Shown piece after piece: positions 43,650 through 54,800 of a stretch of 64,000 nucleotides of DNA. The DNA is taken from assembly GCA_030323885.1 (NCBI GenBank), contig CM059197.1:27733178-27797177 (forward strand), in the 5' to 3' direction. Both the position numbers and the translations under genes were made by a program. The stretch is from Branchipolynoe longqiensis (Eukaryota > Annelida > Polychaeta > Phyllodocida > Polynoidae). The notes below the pieces were generated by a model. That model was not told the origin of the DNA. It did no database searches and saw only the letters and a program-made list of their open reading frames with translations. Within the stretch, counting starts at the first letter, position 1; every line of letters begins with the position of its first letter.

Positions 43650-44433
43650 CTCTGCTAAAACTGAAACAAAAATCAGATGAAACAATCATCTTTTCGATAC
43701 CAAATTATTCACGTGGATTTGATCCTACATATCCAACTTAAATACTAATGCACTTAGTAAGCATTTGTTGCTCCATAGAAGGGAATAATGAGTCAAGTTA
43801 ATATAACTAAAGCTGGTCAGCATTGAAAACAAGCCCGAGTACTCGAGCGTATATGCTATGGACAGTATAAACACAGCCTCAATAAAAAAAATCTTTTTTA
43901 AAACAAACAAACAACTCGCTACTGCTGAAGCCTATGCTTTCCTCATATTTTACATGCATGTCACAATTAAGTTAGCATTTTCACTTCAAATATCTAATAA
44001 ATTGTCCATTAAAAAGTTAGTTAGAAATAAGGTAATGTTTGTTTGTTGTTTTACGCTGTAGCAAAATCCAATGTCATAACAGGACGGGTACCAACTTGTG
44101 ACAATGTACACTCATAACGACTTTATAGTGCTGGCTCACTGGGAGACGAGGCCGCCGGCACCATGACCCAATATCCCACACATACACATCATCCTGATAC
44201 TGAGCTAACAAGTCCTTTTCATATCTCATTAATGTCGAGCGCTACGCTAGGTAGCGAAGAGTTTCAATTAAGTCATTGGTTTGACTCGACTGCGATTCGA
44301 ACTCACTACCTTCCGCAGGGGAAGACTGCACTCTACGGACTCGGCCACCGGGTTTGGTAATACAATAATGTAGATCAACTTACTATATTTATCTTTTAAG
44401 AAAGTATAGACATTCAAAACTATGCTACTGTAA
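43650..44433 (+). mobile_element. MITE-C copy split by a SINE
   Basis: The body at 43650-44036 (GATTTGATCCTACATATCCA, ACTTCAAATATCTAATAAAT) resumes at 44356-44433 (GTAGATCAACTTACTATATT). The intervening 44037-44355 is a SINE-A copy. About 60 extra bases near 43850 do not belong to the family. Confidence 0.74.
44037..44355 (-). mobile_element. SINE-A copy inserted into a TIR element
   Basis: Full copy with tail GTTTGTTTGTTG and head CTCGGCCACCGGGTTT. GGTAAT at 44031-44036 and 44356-44361 is a likely target duplication. It splits the MITE-C copy spanning 43650-44433. Confidence 0.85.
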
Positions 44434-44439
44434 GTCAAA

Positions 44440-44775
44440 CTAATTTGGATTCTTTCACAACGGCTTAATATAAGTTGTGACTTGAAATTTGATTCTACAT
44501 ATCTAATTTAGATACTTATTAAACATTTGTCACCACATAAAAGGGAATACTGAGGCAATTGATTAAAACCTGTTACTGCAGAAGCCTATGGGATTAGAGT
44601 TTTGACAAACTTGCCAAAATTAATTGTGCATGGTTCCACTTCAAATATCTCAAAAGTTAGCCACTTCAAATAAAAGTTACTTCAAACTAAAGTAAGGTAC
44701 ATTATAACAATCAACCTAATGTATATATCTCAGACAATTTCAGAAACTCAAAGCCATCGGACTATGCAACTTTAA
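44440..44775 (+). mobile_element. MITE-C copy
   Basis: GATTCTACATATCTAATTTA to CATCGGACTATGCAACTTTAA. The left end is degenerate. It follows the split copy directly, so two copies lie in tandem. Confidence 0.78.
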
Positions 44776-46289
44776 TGTCTGGGCGAGGCAGTCATTGACT
44801 TATAGTAATTTTGGTTGATGCGTCTGATGCCAGTAACTAACACAGAGGTCTCGTCCTCTGGGTGCAATTAGTCGATTCATGGCATCGCCTTACTTCACTT
44901 TTAAAATAATTATGCTTCCATGGGATTTTGCAATCTTGATCACGATTTTCAGTGAACTGCATCTAGTCTGGAATGTGCTTTTAATAACCTGACACCAGTA
45001 TGTAACAGACCGGTGATGTACAACAGTAATAACAATAATACAAAATGTGAGAACCATTGTTCTTTATATTTCCATATCTTAAATCATAGATGTTTGCCAG
45101 AATGTAGAACCTCAAGAGGAAGATACCCATACTATATTATATAGCACAATGAAAGAGTTAGGACTGCCTTAGTGGGGATACCCTTCCTCCCCAATATCGC
45201 CCAAACCAGTTTAATTCTAAGAGAATAGTAGGAATAGTAATATAGAAGAATATATTTAACAATATGTGTATGGAATATTATGCGATAGATATTAGAAGGA
45301 CAGTGACATGACCCAACAACTTCAACTATTCACAAGTATTATGAAGCATGTTGGCGAGGCTAACATGTGTAATTTGCGAACGAGGCTATAGATCTCGCTG
45401 CTTCCTTCACTTTACGTTTCACACTGCCACTCTACCTGGGTGCCTCTGCCTGTCCACTTTGCTTCCCCACCCTCTCACCCTCGTCCTGGGGGGTGGGGGG
45501 GGTGGGGGGGTGAGCGCTGATCTCTCCTGTCTTCCAGCTTCCTGAAACTTTGCCCATGTCGGCACTTGATGATCTTGCTTGCCCTTGTCGGCACCTGAAC
45601 TGACGGGTCCTAGCCACCCACTTGACAGCCTGCCTCAGGCTCCGCTATGATTTCATTCTGATTAAACCTTTCAAAGTTACCTTCTGTCATCTGTTTTCTG
45701 TGTCGAGTGAAGCAAATTATCAAATATGACTAGTCATATTTTGTCAGTTATAAAGAACCTATCCTACCCGATCTAGGGGGTAGGCCATTTCACAGACCTA
45801 TAATGCAAACCTTATTATCAATTAAATTAAATTAAATTAGAGGGTATTTGTGTGTATTCATTATAATCTAAGTACATTCATGTTCTTCCCAGTTTGACGT
45901 CACAAAACGATTGCAACTAGCCATGGGGTGCTTCGTGATTACTGGTGTTTGGGAGATTAATTATAAGCTCCTGGGTTCGATCTGAAATAAACCATTCTAA
46001 GTTGGATCTTTCATTAAGACACGTGGAATATTCCCGTATTGAATACATGATTAAATCACGTGACCAGATCTTTAAGTGGCAGTGAATACTTTCTATTTAT
46101 AATTAAAATGAATGACGATTAATGATGAACGTAGATGGCAGATAAAGTAGTCTTCCTTTTAATTTGTCAACTAGATAACAGGCTTTTAGTCTGGCTGACA
46201 ATGCTATGTGGGATAGGTTTTTTTTCTAGCTGTCGCATTCAATGTCAGGAGTATTGTGGTTGTACAGTGTGTTTTAAGCTGATTGCTGG
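44776..46289. other. Unassigned sequence (about 1.5 kb)
   Basis: No gene. A G-rich run lies at 45488-45510 and an AATTA repeat at 45820-45838. Confidence 0.55.
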
Positions 46290-46510
46290 GATCGGATGAA
46301 TAGTGTTGAGAGTAGTTGTGGGGGTGGGTGGGTGGGGGTGGAAGTGGATGGGTGGTAGATGGCTCACTGGGGTTGTGGAGGGTTGTGTGGGTGGGGGTCT
46401 GTAGGAGTTTAAGTGGAGTGCTGTTGGATTGGTTGTAATGGAGGGGGTGGAGATATGATGGGTGGATGGGGGTGGGAGGGTAGGGGCCACGGGCATAGGG
46501 GTGACTATAT
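46290..46510. repeat. GGTGGGTGG-rich tract
   Basis: G/T-rich plus strand with GGGTGGGTGGGGGTGG and GGTTGTGGAG units. It switches at about 46520 to the C/A-rich array. Confidence 0.8.
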
Positions 46511-46519
46511 GTTCAGCAC

Positions 46520-47045
46520 CTACACTCCCACCACACACACACCACACCTACACCACCGCCACACATTGACACCCTCACCACACAAACCTCAACACCTCAA
46601 CCACACACACCTACACCTCAATCACACACATTTACACACCCAGCATACCCCCAGCACACACACCCATTACAGACCTACACCACCACCACACACATACCTA
46701 CACCCCCACCACACCCGTAAACCGCCAGCACACACACCTCACCTAGATAACCGAAACACATCTACACCCTCAGCTCACACAACTACACCTCAACCACACA
46801 CATCTACACCCCCATGACTCACGTACACCCCCAGCAAACACACCCATCACACACCCATCACAAACCTACACCCGCCGTGAATATGGCCTATGCTGCCGAC
46901 ACGGTGTAAATAAACCACCAATCAATCAATCAGACCTACACCACCAACACACGCATACCTACACCTCCACCTAAACCCCCACCACATCCCTAAACCCCCA
47001 CCACACCCCCACCACATACCTAAACCCCCACCACACACCTACCAA
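46520..47045. repeat. CACACCTACACC-type minisatellite
   Basis: Units of 12-18 bases with CACACACCTACACC and ACCCCCACCACA. A 58-base foreign piece at about 46874-46931 interrupts it. Confidence 0.86.
46874..46931 (+). mobile_element. Short retroelement 3' end inside the minisatellite
   Basis: GTGAATATGGCCTATGCTGC, CGGTGTAAATAAACCACC and an ATCA repeat. ACCTACACC stands on both sides. The sequence looks like a LINE or SINE 3' end with an AATC tail, 5'-truncated to under 60 bases. Confidence 0.6.
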
Positions 47046-47224
47046 GGGACAGCAGGGTTTCTTCTGACACTCCAATGCTATCAACATGATCAAACCCACC
47101 GCCTGGTGCATTGGCTGTTCTCTTGATAACACAGTACAGGCTGAGTGAGCCGTCTTAGTGTTACAGGGGCTTTACTGTCTGCTACGCAAACAGAACAATT
47201 CTGCACACAGAACAAACCTGTTCT

Positions 47225-47275
47225 GACATCGCATATCTGATGTTAGACGTTGCTAAGACGTAACACGCCAATAAA
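47225..47275 (+). mobile_element. SINE-A tail fragment
   Basis: GATGTTAGACGTTGCTAAGA followed by CGTAACACGCCAATAAAAAG. Confidence 0.6.
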
Positions 47276-47640
47276 AAGACATATATATGTGTTCACTTGG
47301 AACGGTGTTTTGTCATTGCACCTTTATAGGGAGGGTCACTGACGCTTTCACAGTGTGCATATATGTGCTAGATAATTTATTATGTAGATATAAATAACGA
47401 CATCACCAAAATGTTGCAATATTTAGTAATATCCATTCCCGATGCAAAACTAACACCTATCACGCACTGTTGACTCTACACAGTCCTCAGTTCCACATGG
47501 CTGACTTCGCCCTTGTGTCCGTCACTCTCACTCAGTTCAAAACTGGGTGTGTTGGCGAAGGGCGATCCACTGGGTTGGTGAAAGATTCTGGGTCTAGTGG
47601 CGCAGACTCAGCTTGGGGTAGAGAGGTAAGATTGGAGCAG

Positions 47641-47955
47641 CGGTTGGTTGTTGGTGTTTTACGTCCTGGCAACATGTAAGGTCATATCTAGACGGGTAAC
47701 AAGTTGTAACAGTGTGCTCTCATGGTGACTCCATAGTGCTGTCTCAATAGGAAATCAGGCCGCTGCCACCATGACACGATATCCCACCCAGTCACATTAT
47801 TCTAACCAGCCCTATCCTATTAATGCTGAGCGCCAAGCTAGAAAACGACAATTATCAATTGTGTAAGTCATTGATTTGACTCGACTGGGAACTGAACTCC
47901 CGACCTTCTGTATGCGGGGCCCGCACTCTACCGATTCGGCCACCGCGCCCGGTGG
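47641..47955 (-). mobile_element. SINE-A copy, type I head, full length
   Basis: Tail GGTTGGTTGTTGGTG; head CGATTCGGCCACCGCGCCCG at the right, a close match to the type I head consensus. Confidence 0.86.
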
Positions 47956-48198
47956 AGCGGCGGTAATTGTATTGGTATAGTGTTCTAAGCTGTTGAGACG
48001 GCAGTCCGGCAATGCTTTCGGCTGATGACTTTTCTCCCAGGTTTATTTACCTATTTCTTTTCGGACAATCCAATTCTTTGGACCTGCTGTTGATATAGGC
48101 GCACTTGGTGAAAATTTGGATTTCGCGAAAACGTGGGTGCATTATGAATGTAATATACAATGTGTGTGGACACTAGATTATTGTTTTTTATGTATATA

Positions 48199-48453
48199 CA
48201 GTTTAACTCGGTTAAACCAAGCTTGATTGACCCAAACGATCGGTTAATCCAAACATATTTCGGTTTAACCGTCTCAGAAGTGGCCTGGGGTCCGACAATC
48301 TTGTTTGGATTAACCGATAGATTGGATTAACCTACTTTGGTTTAACCAAATTTTTTATATGATAAATGGTAGTATTTTTCTGGGCAGCCGAACAAAAGTT
48401 TGGATTAACCGATCGTTTCGTTTAACCGGGCTTGGTTTAAAGGGGTTGTACTG
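48199..48453. mobile_element. TIR element T5a, pogo/mariner-like (about 255 bp)
   Basis: Left end CAGTTTAACTCGGTTAAACC after TA; right end inverted, CAGTACAACCCCTTTAAACC. GGTTTAACC/GGATTAACC motifs recur in both orientations inside. The end sequence resembles Tigger/pogo termini. The right-hand TA is changed to TG. Confidence 0.75.
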
Positions 48454-48724
48454 TGTACAGTATATGTTCCCCTTCCATTTATACTCGTATAATGCGTTCT
48501 ACCTCATATAAATACACATATATATATAGGCATTAGTTGCAAATAGTGCCGTGCAACTTTGCTATTTTGGGAAAAATTCAGTACATATAAAGCATCCAAT
48601 AAATGCCATGCTGCAATACTAAATTAGCTTAGTTTTTAAAAAAAGCAATGAGATCACAACGATGGGAGCTATATACCCAACGTACAACACACAACCTGCA
48701 ACCATAATAATGTTGTAGCTGCCA

Positions 48725-48990
48725 GCGTATGGCTCTGCCGCAGTTTCGAGCAGGTCCAAGCAGCTCGCAGCACCTCAATCATCGCTGAACAGCTCGAAGC
48801 AGCCTGGAACATCTCGGACCAATTCCATAGGACCCCAAGCAGCTCCGGGAGGTTCGAATCAGACTGGACCATGTCGGAACATCTCAGATCATCTTGGGAT
48901 AGCTGGGAACAACTCCGGACAGCTCGAGGAGCAGATACGAGCACTTCTGAACAGTTCCAACGCAGCTCCGAGCTGCTCACATTATCGTGA
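48725..48990. repeat. Degenerate ~10 bp repeat (AGCAGCTCGG type), first array
   Basis: Words such as AGCAGCTCG, GGAACATCTCGGA and GAACAACTCCGGA recur at 10-11 base spacing. It is related to the second array at 49190-49320. Confidence 0.72.
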
Positions 48991-49009
48991 CATGCTTGCA
49001 CTGTTTAGT

Positions 49010-49070
49010 TTGTTTGTTGGTGTGTTACGTCCTAGCAACATCGAAGGGCATAGCAGGACGGGGCACTGGC
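49010..49070 (-). mobile_element. SINE-A tail fragment
   Basis: GTTTGTTTGTTGGTGTGTTA, CGTCCTAGCAACATCGAAGG. It separates two arrays of a ~10-base repeat. Confidence 0.78.
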
Positions 49071-49189
49071 TAGTACCTGTCTCAGAGAGAACATGGACTT
49101 AAAGCAGGCAGCCTTTCGCGGGGCGTTACGAGCCCCCCCCACCCCCACCCCTGTTCATTCCCCGATTCGACGTGGGGTGCGGCTGACCA

Positions 49190-49320
49190 GGTTTGAGTAG
49201 ATCTGAAAAGCGATGAGTAGATCTGAGCAGCTCTGAGCAGCTCTAAGCAGCTCTGAGTAGCTCTGAACAGATTAGATCTGAGAAGCTCTGGCCGGCTCGC
49301 CGCACCTCTGAGCAGCTCAC
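49190..49320. repeat. GAGCAGCTCT repeat, second array
   Basis: Clear 10-base units around 49228-49270 (GAGCAGCTCTGAGCAGCTCT) with GAGTAGATCT variants. Confidence 0.85.
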
Positions 49321-49854
49321 TACGGGTGACCTCCCGGGCGCAGAGGCTTCAGCGCGGGGCGGCTATCAGGGGGAGGCCACGATGCGCCTCGGAGAGGAAG
49401 TTGTATGATGACAGATGGCCAGTTAGCCATTTCTGACAAGGCCCTTAGTTTGGGTACCTCAGTGCCAAAGTAACTCAGTGGACGTTTTTGTTGTTGTATT
49501 TCTTGTGTTACAGCATTCATACAACAATGCCTAATTGCCCTGTTCATCTTGGACGCAATCGGAGTTGCGTGTGTGTATGGTAAGCGGATGTTTTTTCCTT
49601 GAAGCCATTTGGAATAATGCAATTTGATAAACTTAGGCATTCACAATGCGTTTTTGTGATTTCATCACAGTATGAGTGTCCGTATTATCTTCCTCTGCAG
49701 CCTTCTGAGGAGATCATGATGGCAATATGCAGTCATTGCATAGTTATGCTTGCTGCATTTAGATTAGTTTTGTTAAATTCTTTAATTAAATATGGGATAT
49801 TTCAACTACAGACAATTTATCTTCCTGCCCCACCGCTACTCTAACCTTGTGTTT

Positions 49855-49880
49855 GGGGGGGGGGGGGGGGGGGGGGGGGG
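49855..49880. repeat. Poly-G run
   Basis: About 26 consecutive G; the true length is uncertain because sequencing through such runs is unreliable. Confidence 0.9.
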
Positions 49881-49899
49881 TCAGGCAAGATAGCAACAC

Positions 49900-50000
49900 A
49901 TGTTCATTCCTGAGTCAATGGTTTGAGTCAACTAGGATTCAAACCTACCTCCTGCCGTATGAGAAGGAAATGCCCAACTCGATCGGCCATGCCAATCTAT
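49900..50000 (-). mobile_element. SINE-A head fragment
   Basis: GAGTCAATGGTTTGAGTCAA, then AGGATTCAAACCTACC and CTCGATCGGCCATGCC. The body and tail are missing; a poly-G run lies next to it. Confidence 0.75.
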
Positions 50001-50074
50001 ATACATTTATTTAGTGTGAGGTACTTGAGATCTGTGGTTATTTTCAAGCTAATACAAAAAATGCACGTTGGTAG

Positions 50075-50515
50075 ACATAGGTGTGGGTGGATATTTTTAT
50101 TATTAGTATACATTGGACATTCTTATTGCTGGTGGACATTAGACATCGGTAAACAGTGGCCATATGTAGTGTGGGTAGACATTCTTATTATTAGTATATA
50201 TTATGTATTGTTATTGCAGGTGGACATTACAAATTGTTAGTGGTGTTATACAGTGGACATTGTGTGTAGACATTCTTATTATTAGTATACATTGGACATT
50301 CTTATTGCTATTGGTCATTTTACTTTGTTATTGTTATTATACCGTGGATATAGTGTGGGTGGACTTTTTATATTAAACATATACATTGGATATTGTTATT
50401 GCTCTTGCACATTTTACATTGTTATTATTGTTATACAGTGGACATAGTGAGGGTGGACATTGTTATTATTGGTATATATTTGACATTGTTATTGCTAATA
50501 TTGTAGGAATTCACG
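50075..50515. repeat. GGACATT...TATTATTAGTATA tandem repeat, about 80-100 bp period
   Basis: Around five degenerate units, each with a TATTATTAGTATACATTGG-like word (about 50098, 50197, 50277, 50365, 50463) and GTGGACATT. Confidence 0.78.
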
Positions 50516-50795
50516 CCCTGCTGTGTTTATTCACCAGATTTGTCGGCCAGTTACTGTCAGGTCAGGGGTCACCCCGCATGAGCTGCTCACCCTGCCTCAT
50601 TTGCATTAACACTGACATATTATTGAGAGGAATATAAACAGGTTAACAACAACAAACTTAGTAGGGGTATACCCACTTCTAGAGTTGACCTTCATTGCGA
50701 GTTTCCGTTGATTGTGCTTTCTCGAAGGCATCTATTGAAATGTATTATTCAGAAGACCCTGCAGACCCATATTTCATTTGTCCAGTTGACTGATG

Positions 50796-51151
50796 TTGAA
50801 GCTTCAGAGTCCGATGAAACCATAATCTTTTAAAAGCCAAAGCAATTATCTAGATTTGATTCTAGATATCTAACTTAGATACTGGTGCACTTGACTTATT
50901 AAGCATTTTGTTTAACAAGAAAAGGGAATACTGATTCGATTGAATAGAACATATTGCTGAAGAATTATGTGATGCCAGAGTTTTGATGTACCTGCTAACA
51001 TTAATGTTGCATGCTTGCCCTTCAAATATATGATGTTAGCCATTTAAGACAACATTCACTTCAAACTAAAGTAGGATAGATTATAGCAACCGCTGTAATA
51101 ACATATATTACAATGACAGACACTCAAAGCTATTGGACTATGCAACTTTAA
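50796..51151 (+). mobile_element. MITE-C copy, complete (356 bp)
   Basis: Family with termini TTAAAG(C/T)TGCATAGTCC(A/G)ATG on both ends in inverted order. Here the left end is TTGAAGCTTCAGAGTCCGATG and the right end reads CTATTGGACTATGCAACTTTAA. The body has TCTAACTTAGATACTGGTGC and ACTTCAAACTAAAGTA. TTAA at the extremes may be the target site. Confidence 0.8.
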
Positions 51152-51646
51152 TATTACTTGAAACAGTGTTATTGCTAATATTAGTTTTGTTATATTAGCT
51201 GAAGAACTCTGGCATCACATAATTTATTATATAGGGGTATACCCACTTCTGAGATTGCACGAATCAACACATTTTGGAACCGGCGAAAATATGTTTCTTG
51301 AAACGGGTATGGACGGATCACACAATCTGGACGATATTACATGTCCCTACACCCGCGGCATCCCACCCCGCACTCTCCAAGGAGAGCCATACTCACATAC
51401 ATAACCCCTGGAAATCCAATCTCCGCAAACAATGCACATCCACTCCATGGTTGTCCACGCATGCCCTAACGATTTCACGATCACAGTTTTGCTGTCGTAA
51501 ATATTTATTCTTCTGAATAACGTATGTAACTTAGATAATAATTGTGTGTGTGCGCTATTTCTATTAAACAGTTCTATTTAATTAATATTAAAATCATAAT
51601 GGATATTACTTTAACAAAATTGTGATTGCGACTTGCGAAGGTCTAA
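51152..51646. other. Unassigned sequence
   Basis: Contains AGGGGTATACCCACTTCT at 51233-51250, also present at 50665-50682. No coding signal. Confidence 0.55.
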
Positions 51647-51921
51647 TGCCAAGGACATACCTACCATATACGATTCGCGTACAAAAACTCGTGACTCGAC
51701 CCAACCCGCTTAAAACTGAAAACGGGCTGACTCATTTTTCGAATTGCGAATCGCAATCGTAATTGGCCCGTTTTAGCCCTAAAACTGAGTTTTTAGTCGT
51801 GAATCGCAATCGCTAGGTGGGCGCGGGGAGCGCCCACCTAGCGATTTTTGTGCGTGAAATGGGCAGTTTTATATCGTAAACGGTAGGTGGGTGCGGATAA
51901 ACGGTAGGTGTGTACCTGGCA
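51647..51921. mobile_element. TIR element T3b (275 bp), same family as T3a
   Basis: TGCCAAGGACATACCTACC at the left, inverted as TGCCAGGTACACACCTACC at the right. It shares GCCCTAAAACTGAGTTTT and TCATTTTTCGAAT with T3a. The flanks are TAA and TTA, not identical. It has an internal 16 bp perfect hairpin stem (51809-51824 / 51830-51845) absent from T3a. Confidence 0.84.
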
Positions 51922-52104
51922 TTAGTGTCAAAGCTTTGGTTGTCCTAACATCATTAATCGCAGATAATTCCAATGAACAATCATAGCACAATAATTGACT
52001 ATTGACATCATTGTTGCATTTTATTGGTCATATCATAGTTGTCTATGCTGGAACACCACCCCCTCCCTCCCCTTCCAACCCGTCACGTGATGTACACATT
52101 GAGA

Positions 52105-52325
52105 TTGTCGCTTCCTAGCCAGGCCCTCGGCATTATTAGGATACGGCAAATACTGGTTGGCTCAGTGTCAGGATAATTTGACTGAGTGTGGTATCAGGTC
52201 ATGGTGATGGTGGCCTGGTATTCCACCTGAGAAGCACTATGAAGTCGCCATGAATGCGCACTGACACAAGTCGGTACCCGTCCTGATATGACCTTAGCTT
52301 TTGCCAGGACGTACAACTCCAACAC
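52105..52325 (+). mobile_element. SINE-A copy without head
   Basis: Begins GATTGTCGCTTCCTAGCCAG and ends CCAGGACGTACAACTCCAAC followed by a C run. Confidence 0.84.
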
Positions 52326-52509
52326 CCCCCCCCTTACCTACACACATATTGGCAAAGGTTTAGTGGGAAATCTACTCCTCATACCCACCTGTTTGCGACA
52401 TGCTACTTGACGTTCACTTCGTGACGCGCGTCCGTCCTCGGCAGCTCACAAGTCCACAATGCAACGCGAAACACATCCGGGGCACCAGCTAGAGTAGATC
52501 CACTTAGTG

Positions 52510-52529
52510 CGGGGCTATATATAGCCCCG
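52510..52529. repeat. Perfect 20 bp palindrome with a TATATA core
   Basis: CGGGGCTATATATAGCCCCG is self-complementary. It lies in a GC-rich stretch with no identifiable gene nearby, so I do not call it a promoter. Confidence 0.8.
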
Positions 52530-52865
52530 AGGGAGAGGCCCCGCGGTTATTTATAGATATCGATCACGGCGTGCGTATATTGGCGCCCTCTGGCGCCGCG
52601 GGTGGCTGTCAATAAAGGAGGGAGAGGGGGTGGGGGGGGGGGGGGTTCTGACCGAGACCGAGCTAGAGATATTAGCAATGGCAGGAGGCGACGCCTCTGG
52701 GGGGGGTTGCAGCGTGGCTATAGTGGCAATGTGTTGGTTGCTCACTGTACTGCAAAGACCTTCACCATGCCTTGGTATATTAAACTATTACAAGGTGCAG
52801 AATGCTAGGCACCCATCATGCCCTCCTCATCAAACACTACAGCGCCCCCTCCTCTACTGTGTTGA

Positions 52866-53200
52866 GACGGGATGGCCGAATGAGTTGAGCGTCCGTTTTG
52901 GAAGATCGTGGGATTTGAACCCATCGGTTCGAACCCTTGTTGAGTCAAATCAATTACTTAACAATTGATACTTGTTGCTTCCTAGCCGGATGCTCGGTAT
53001 TATTAGGATAGAGCAAGGACTGGTTGGTTCAGTGTCAGGATAATGTGACTGAGTGGGATATCAGGTCATGGTGCTGGCATCCTGGTCTCCCAGTGGGGAA
53101 TCACTATTAAGTCACCATGAGTGTTCACTGTCACAAGTCAGTACCCATTCTGATATGAACTGAGATGTTGCCAGGGCGTTAAACTCCAACAACCAACCAA
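52866..53200 (+). mobile_element. SINE-A copy, type II head, full length
   Basis: GACGGGATGGCCGAATGAGT, B box GGTTCGAACCC, complete body, tail AACAACCAACCAA. Confidence 0.88.
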
Positions 53201-53345
53201 TGTACGCCATTGCATTTCCGGATAAGCCAACGCTGAAAGGGTCCTGCTGCAGGTTTGGGTAGGAAATCTGCCGAGCAGATTCGTTGGTAGTCAAGCGCTG
53301 CAGTGGCCATTCATTGGAAGATTACAGATGCAGGACCTGCAATAC

Positions 53346-54110
53346 CGAACCAGCCGGGATGCCCGAATGAGTTAGAGTGTCCGGCTCTCGTGTTGGTAGA
53401 TCGTGGGGTCGTGGGTTCGAATCCTGGTCGAGTCAAACCAAATACTTAAAAATTGATATTTGTCACTTCCTAGGGATGGCACTTGGCATTATTAGGATAA
53501 GACAATGACTGGTTGGCTCAGTATCAGGATAATATGACTGAGTGGGACATCAGGTCATGGTTCTGGCTAGATAAAAGATTCACCCGGTAATTGTAGTACA
53601 CGGACAATGTAGTGTAAATACAGGCGAAAATAGGTTTAGTATGGAACATGAACTAGAAACTGTGGCTCCAGTATCAAATGGCTACTCATATAGGCACAGA
53701 GTTGGTGAAATGGGAGAGACTGCAAAAAGACAAGATGGCGGCCAGAGAATGCTGTCGATTTCACTTTTAAATTGCATTAAAGTATATGTTTTATTATATT
53801 TTCCAACTCAAAACTAGCGGGTAAACATGAAGACATATACAAAGAATAAATGTTGCTTCTTAGATTGTGAAATTAGGCTCTCATCAAGACTCAGTTCATT
53901 AGCCCGATTTTTCGACCGTTTTTATATAAGGCTGATCTTCACCTGTGTCCTACAAGTACCGGGTGAATCTTTTATCTAGGTGCTGGCGGCCTGGTCTCCC
54001 AGTGGGGAATCACTATAAAATCGCCATGAGTGTGCACACTCACAAGTCGGTACCCGTACTGATATTACCTTAGATGTTGCTAGGACGTAAAACAACAAAC
54101 AAACTATCTA
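53346..54110 (+). mobile_element. SINE-A copy, type II head, interrupted by a TIR element
   Basis: The head is the best preserved in the window, with B box GGTTCGAATCC at 53414-53424. The body stops at 53567 and resumes at 53979; the 411 bases between are the TIR element described separately. Tail ACAACAAACAAAC. Confidence 0.9.
53568..53978. mobile_element. TIR element (411 bp) with a 9 bp target duplication inside a SINE
   Basis: Begins TAGATAAAAGATTCACCCGG and ends with its reverse complement. The terminal match extends to about 36 bases with three differences. It is flanked by GGTTCTGGC (53559-53567) and GGTGCTGGC (53979-53987), which occur once in intact SINE copies, so the boundaries are exact. 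A 9-base duplication fits Mutator-like elements, but the TIR is not one I recognise. There is no coding capacity. Confidence 0.9.
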
Positions 54111-54444
54111 CAATACCTATCTACCCATATTTGATTAGTTTAGTGCACTAAATCCCCCGACTTACTTTGGGTTATCACTTGTAATCGTTCTGACAAACAT
54201 CTTCCTCAACATGTTTCTTTTGTTCTTGTCAATTTCAGGTGAGCTTAAACTACTTCGATTATTAATATTCTATGCGTGTCAACTGGCTGCGCGTAAGTAT
54301 AATGCTAGGGCAGTGCGCGTTCACCCATATCAGCTTAATCCGAGTACACATATTATTTGTGTTTCTGTTTATTAATTTCCAGAGTTAAGAACCTTGTCAC
54401 TGCTACAAGCGTGTGGACTTTACAACCGTTAAATACTTCATCGC

Positions 54445-54800
54445 TTAAAGTTGTACAGTCCAATGAAAACCTCAAATTTTCAAAACCGAAACAATTATCT
54501 AGATTTAATTTGACATATCTAACTTAGATACTGGTGTACTTATTAAACATGTGTCACCACGTAGAAGGAAATACTGATGCAATGAAATAGAACCTGTTAC
54601 TGCAGAAGCATATGGTGTCAGAGTTTTGGCAGGTTTGTCAAAATTAATTTGGCATCATTGCACTTCAAATATCTCAAAAGTTAGTAATTTAAAATAAAAG
54701 TTATTTCACTTTAAAGTAAGGTAGATTATAAGGATCAACTTAATATAGTTATCTAAAACAATTACAGAAACTTAGAAACCATCGGACTATGCAACTTTTA
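54445..54800 (+). mobile_element. MITE-C copy, complete
   Basis: TTAAAGTTGTACAGTCCAATG to CATCGGACTATGCAACTTTTA, 356 bases. The body is collinear with 50796-51151. Confidence 0.82.

Noticed and set aside
53346..53430. Apparent tRNA gene with A and B boxes
   Set aside because: It is the head of a SINE; no acceptor stem closes before the SINE body begins, and the same holds for the other SINE heads.
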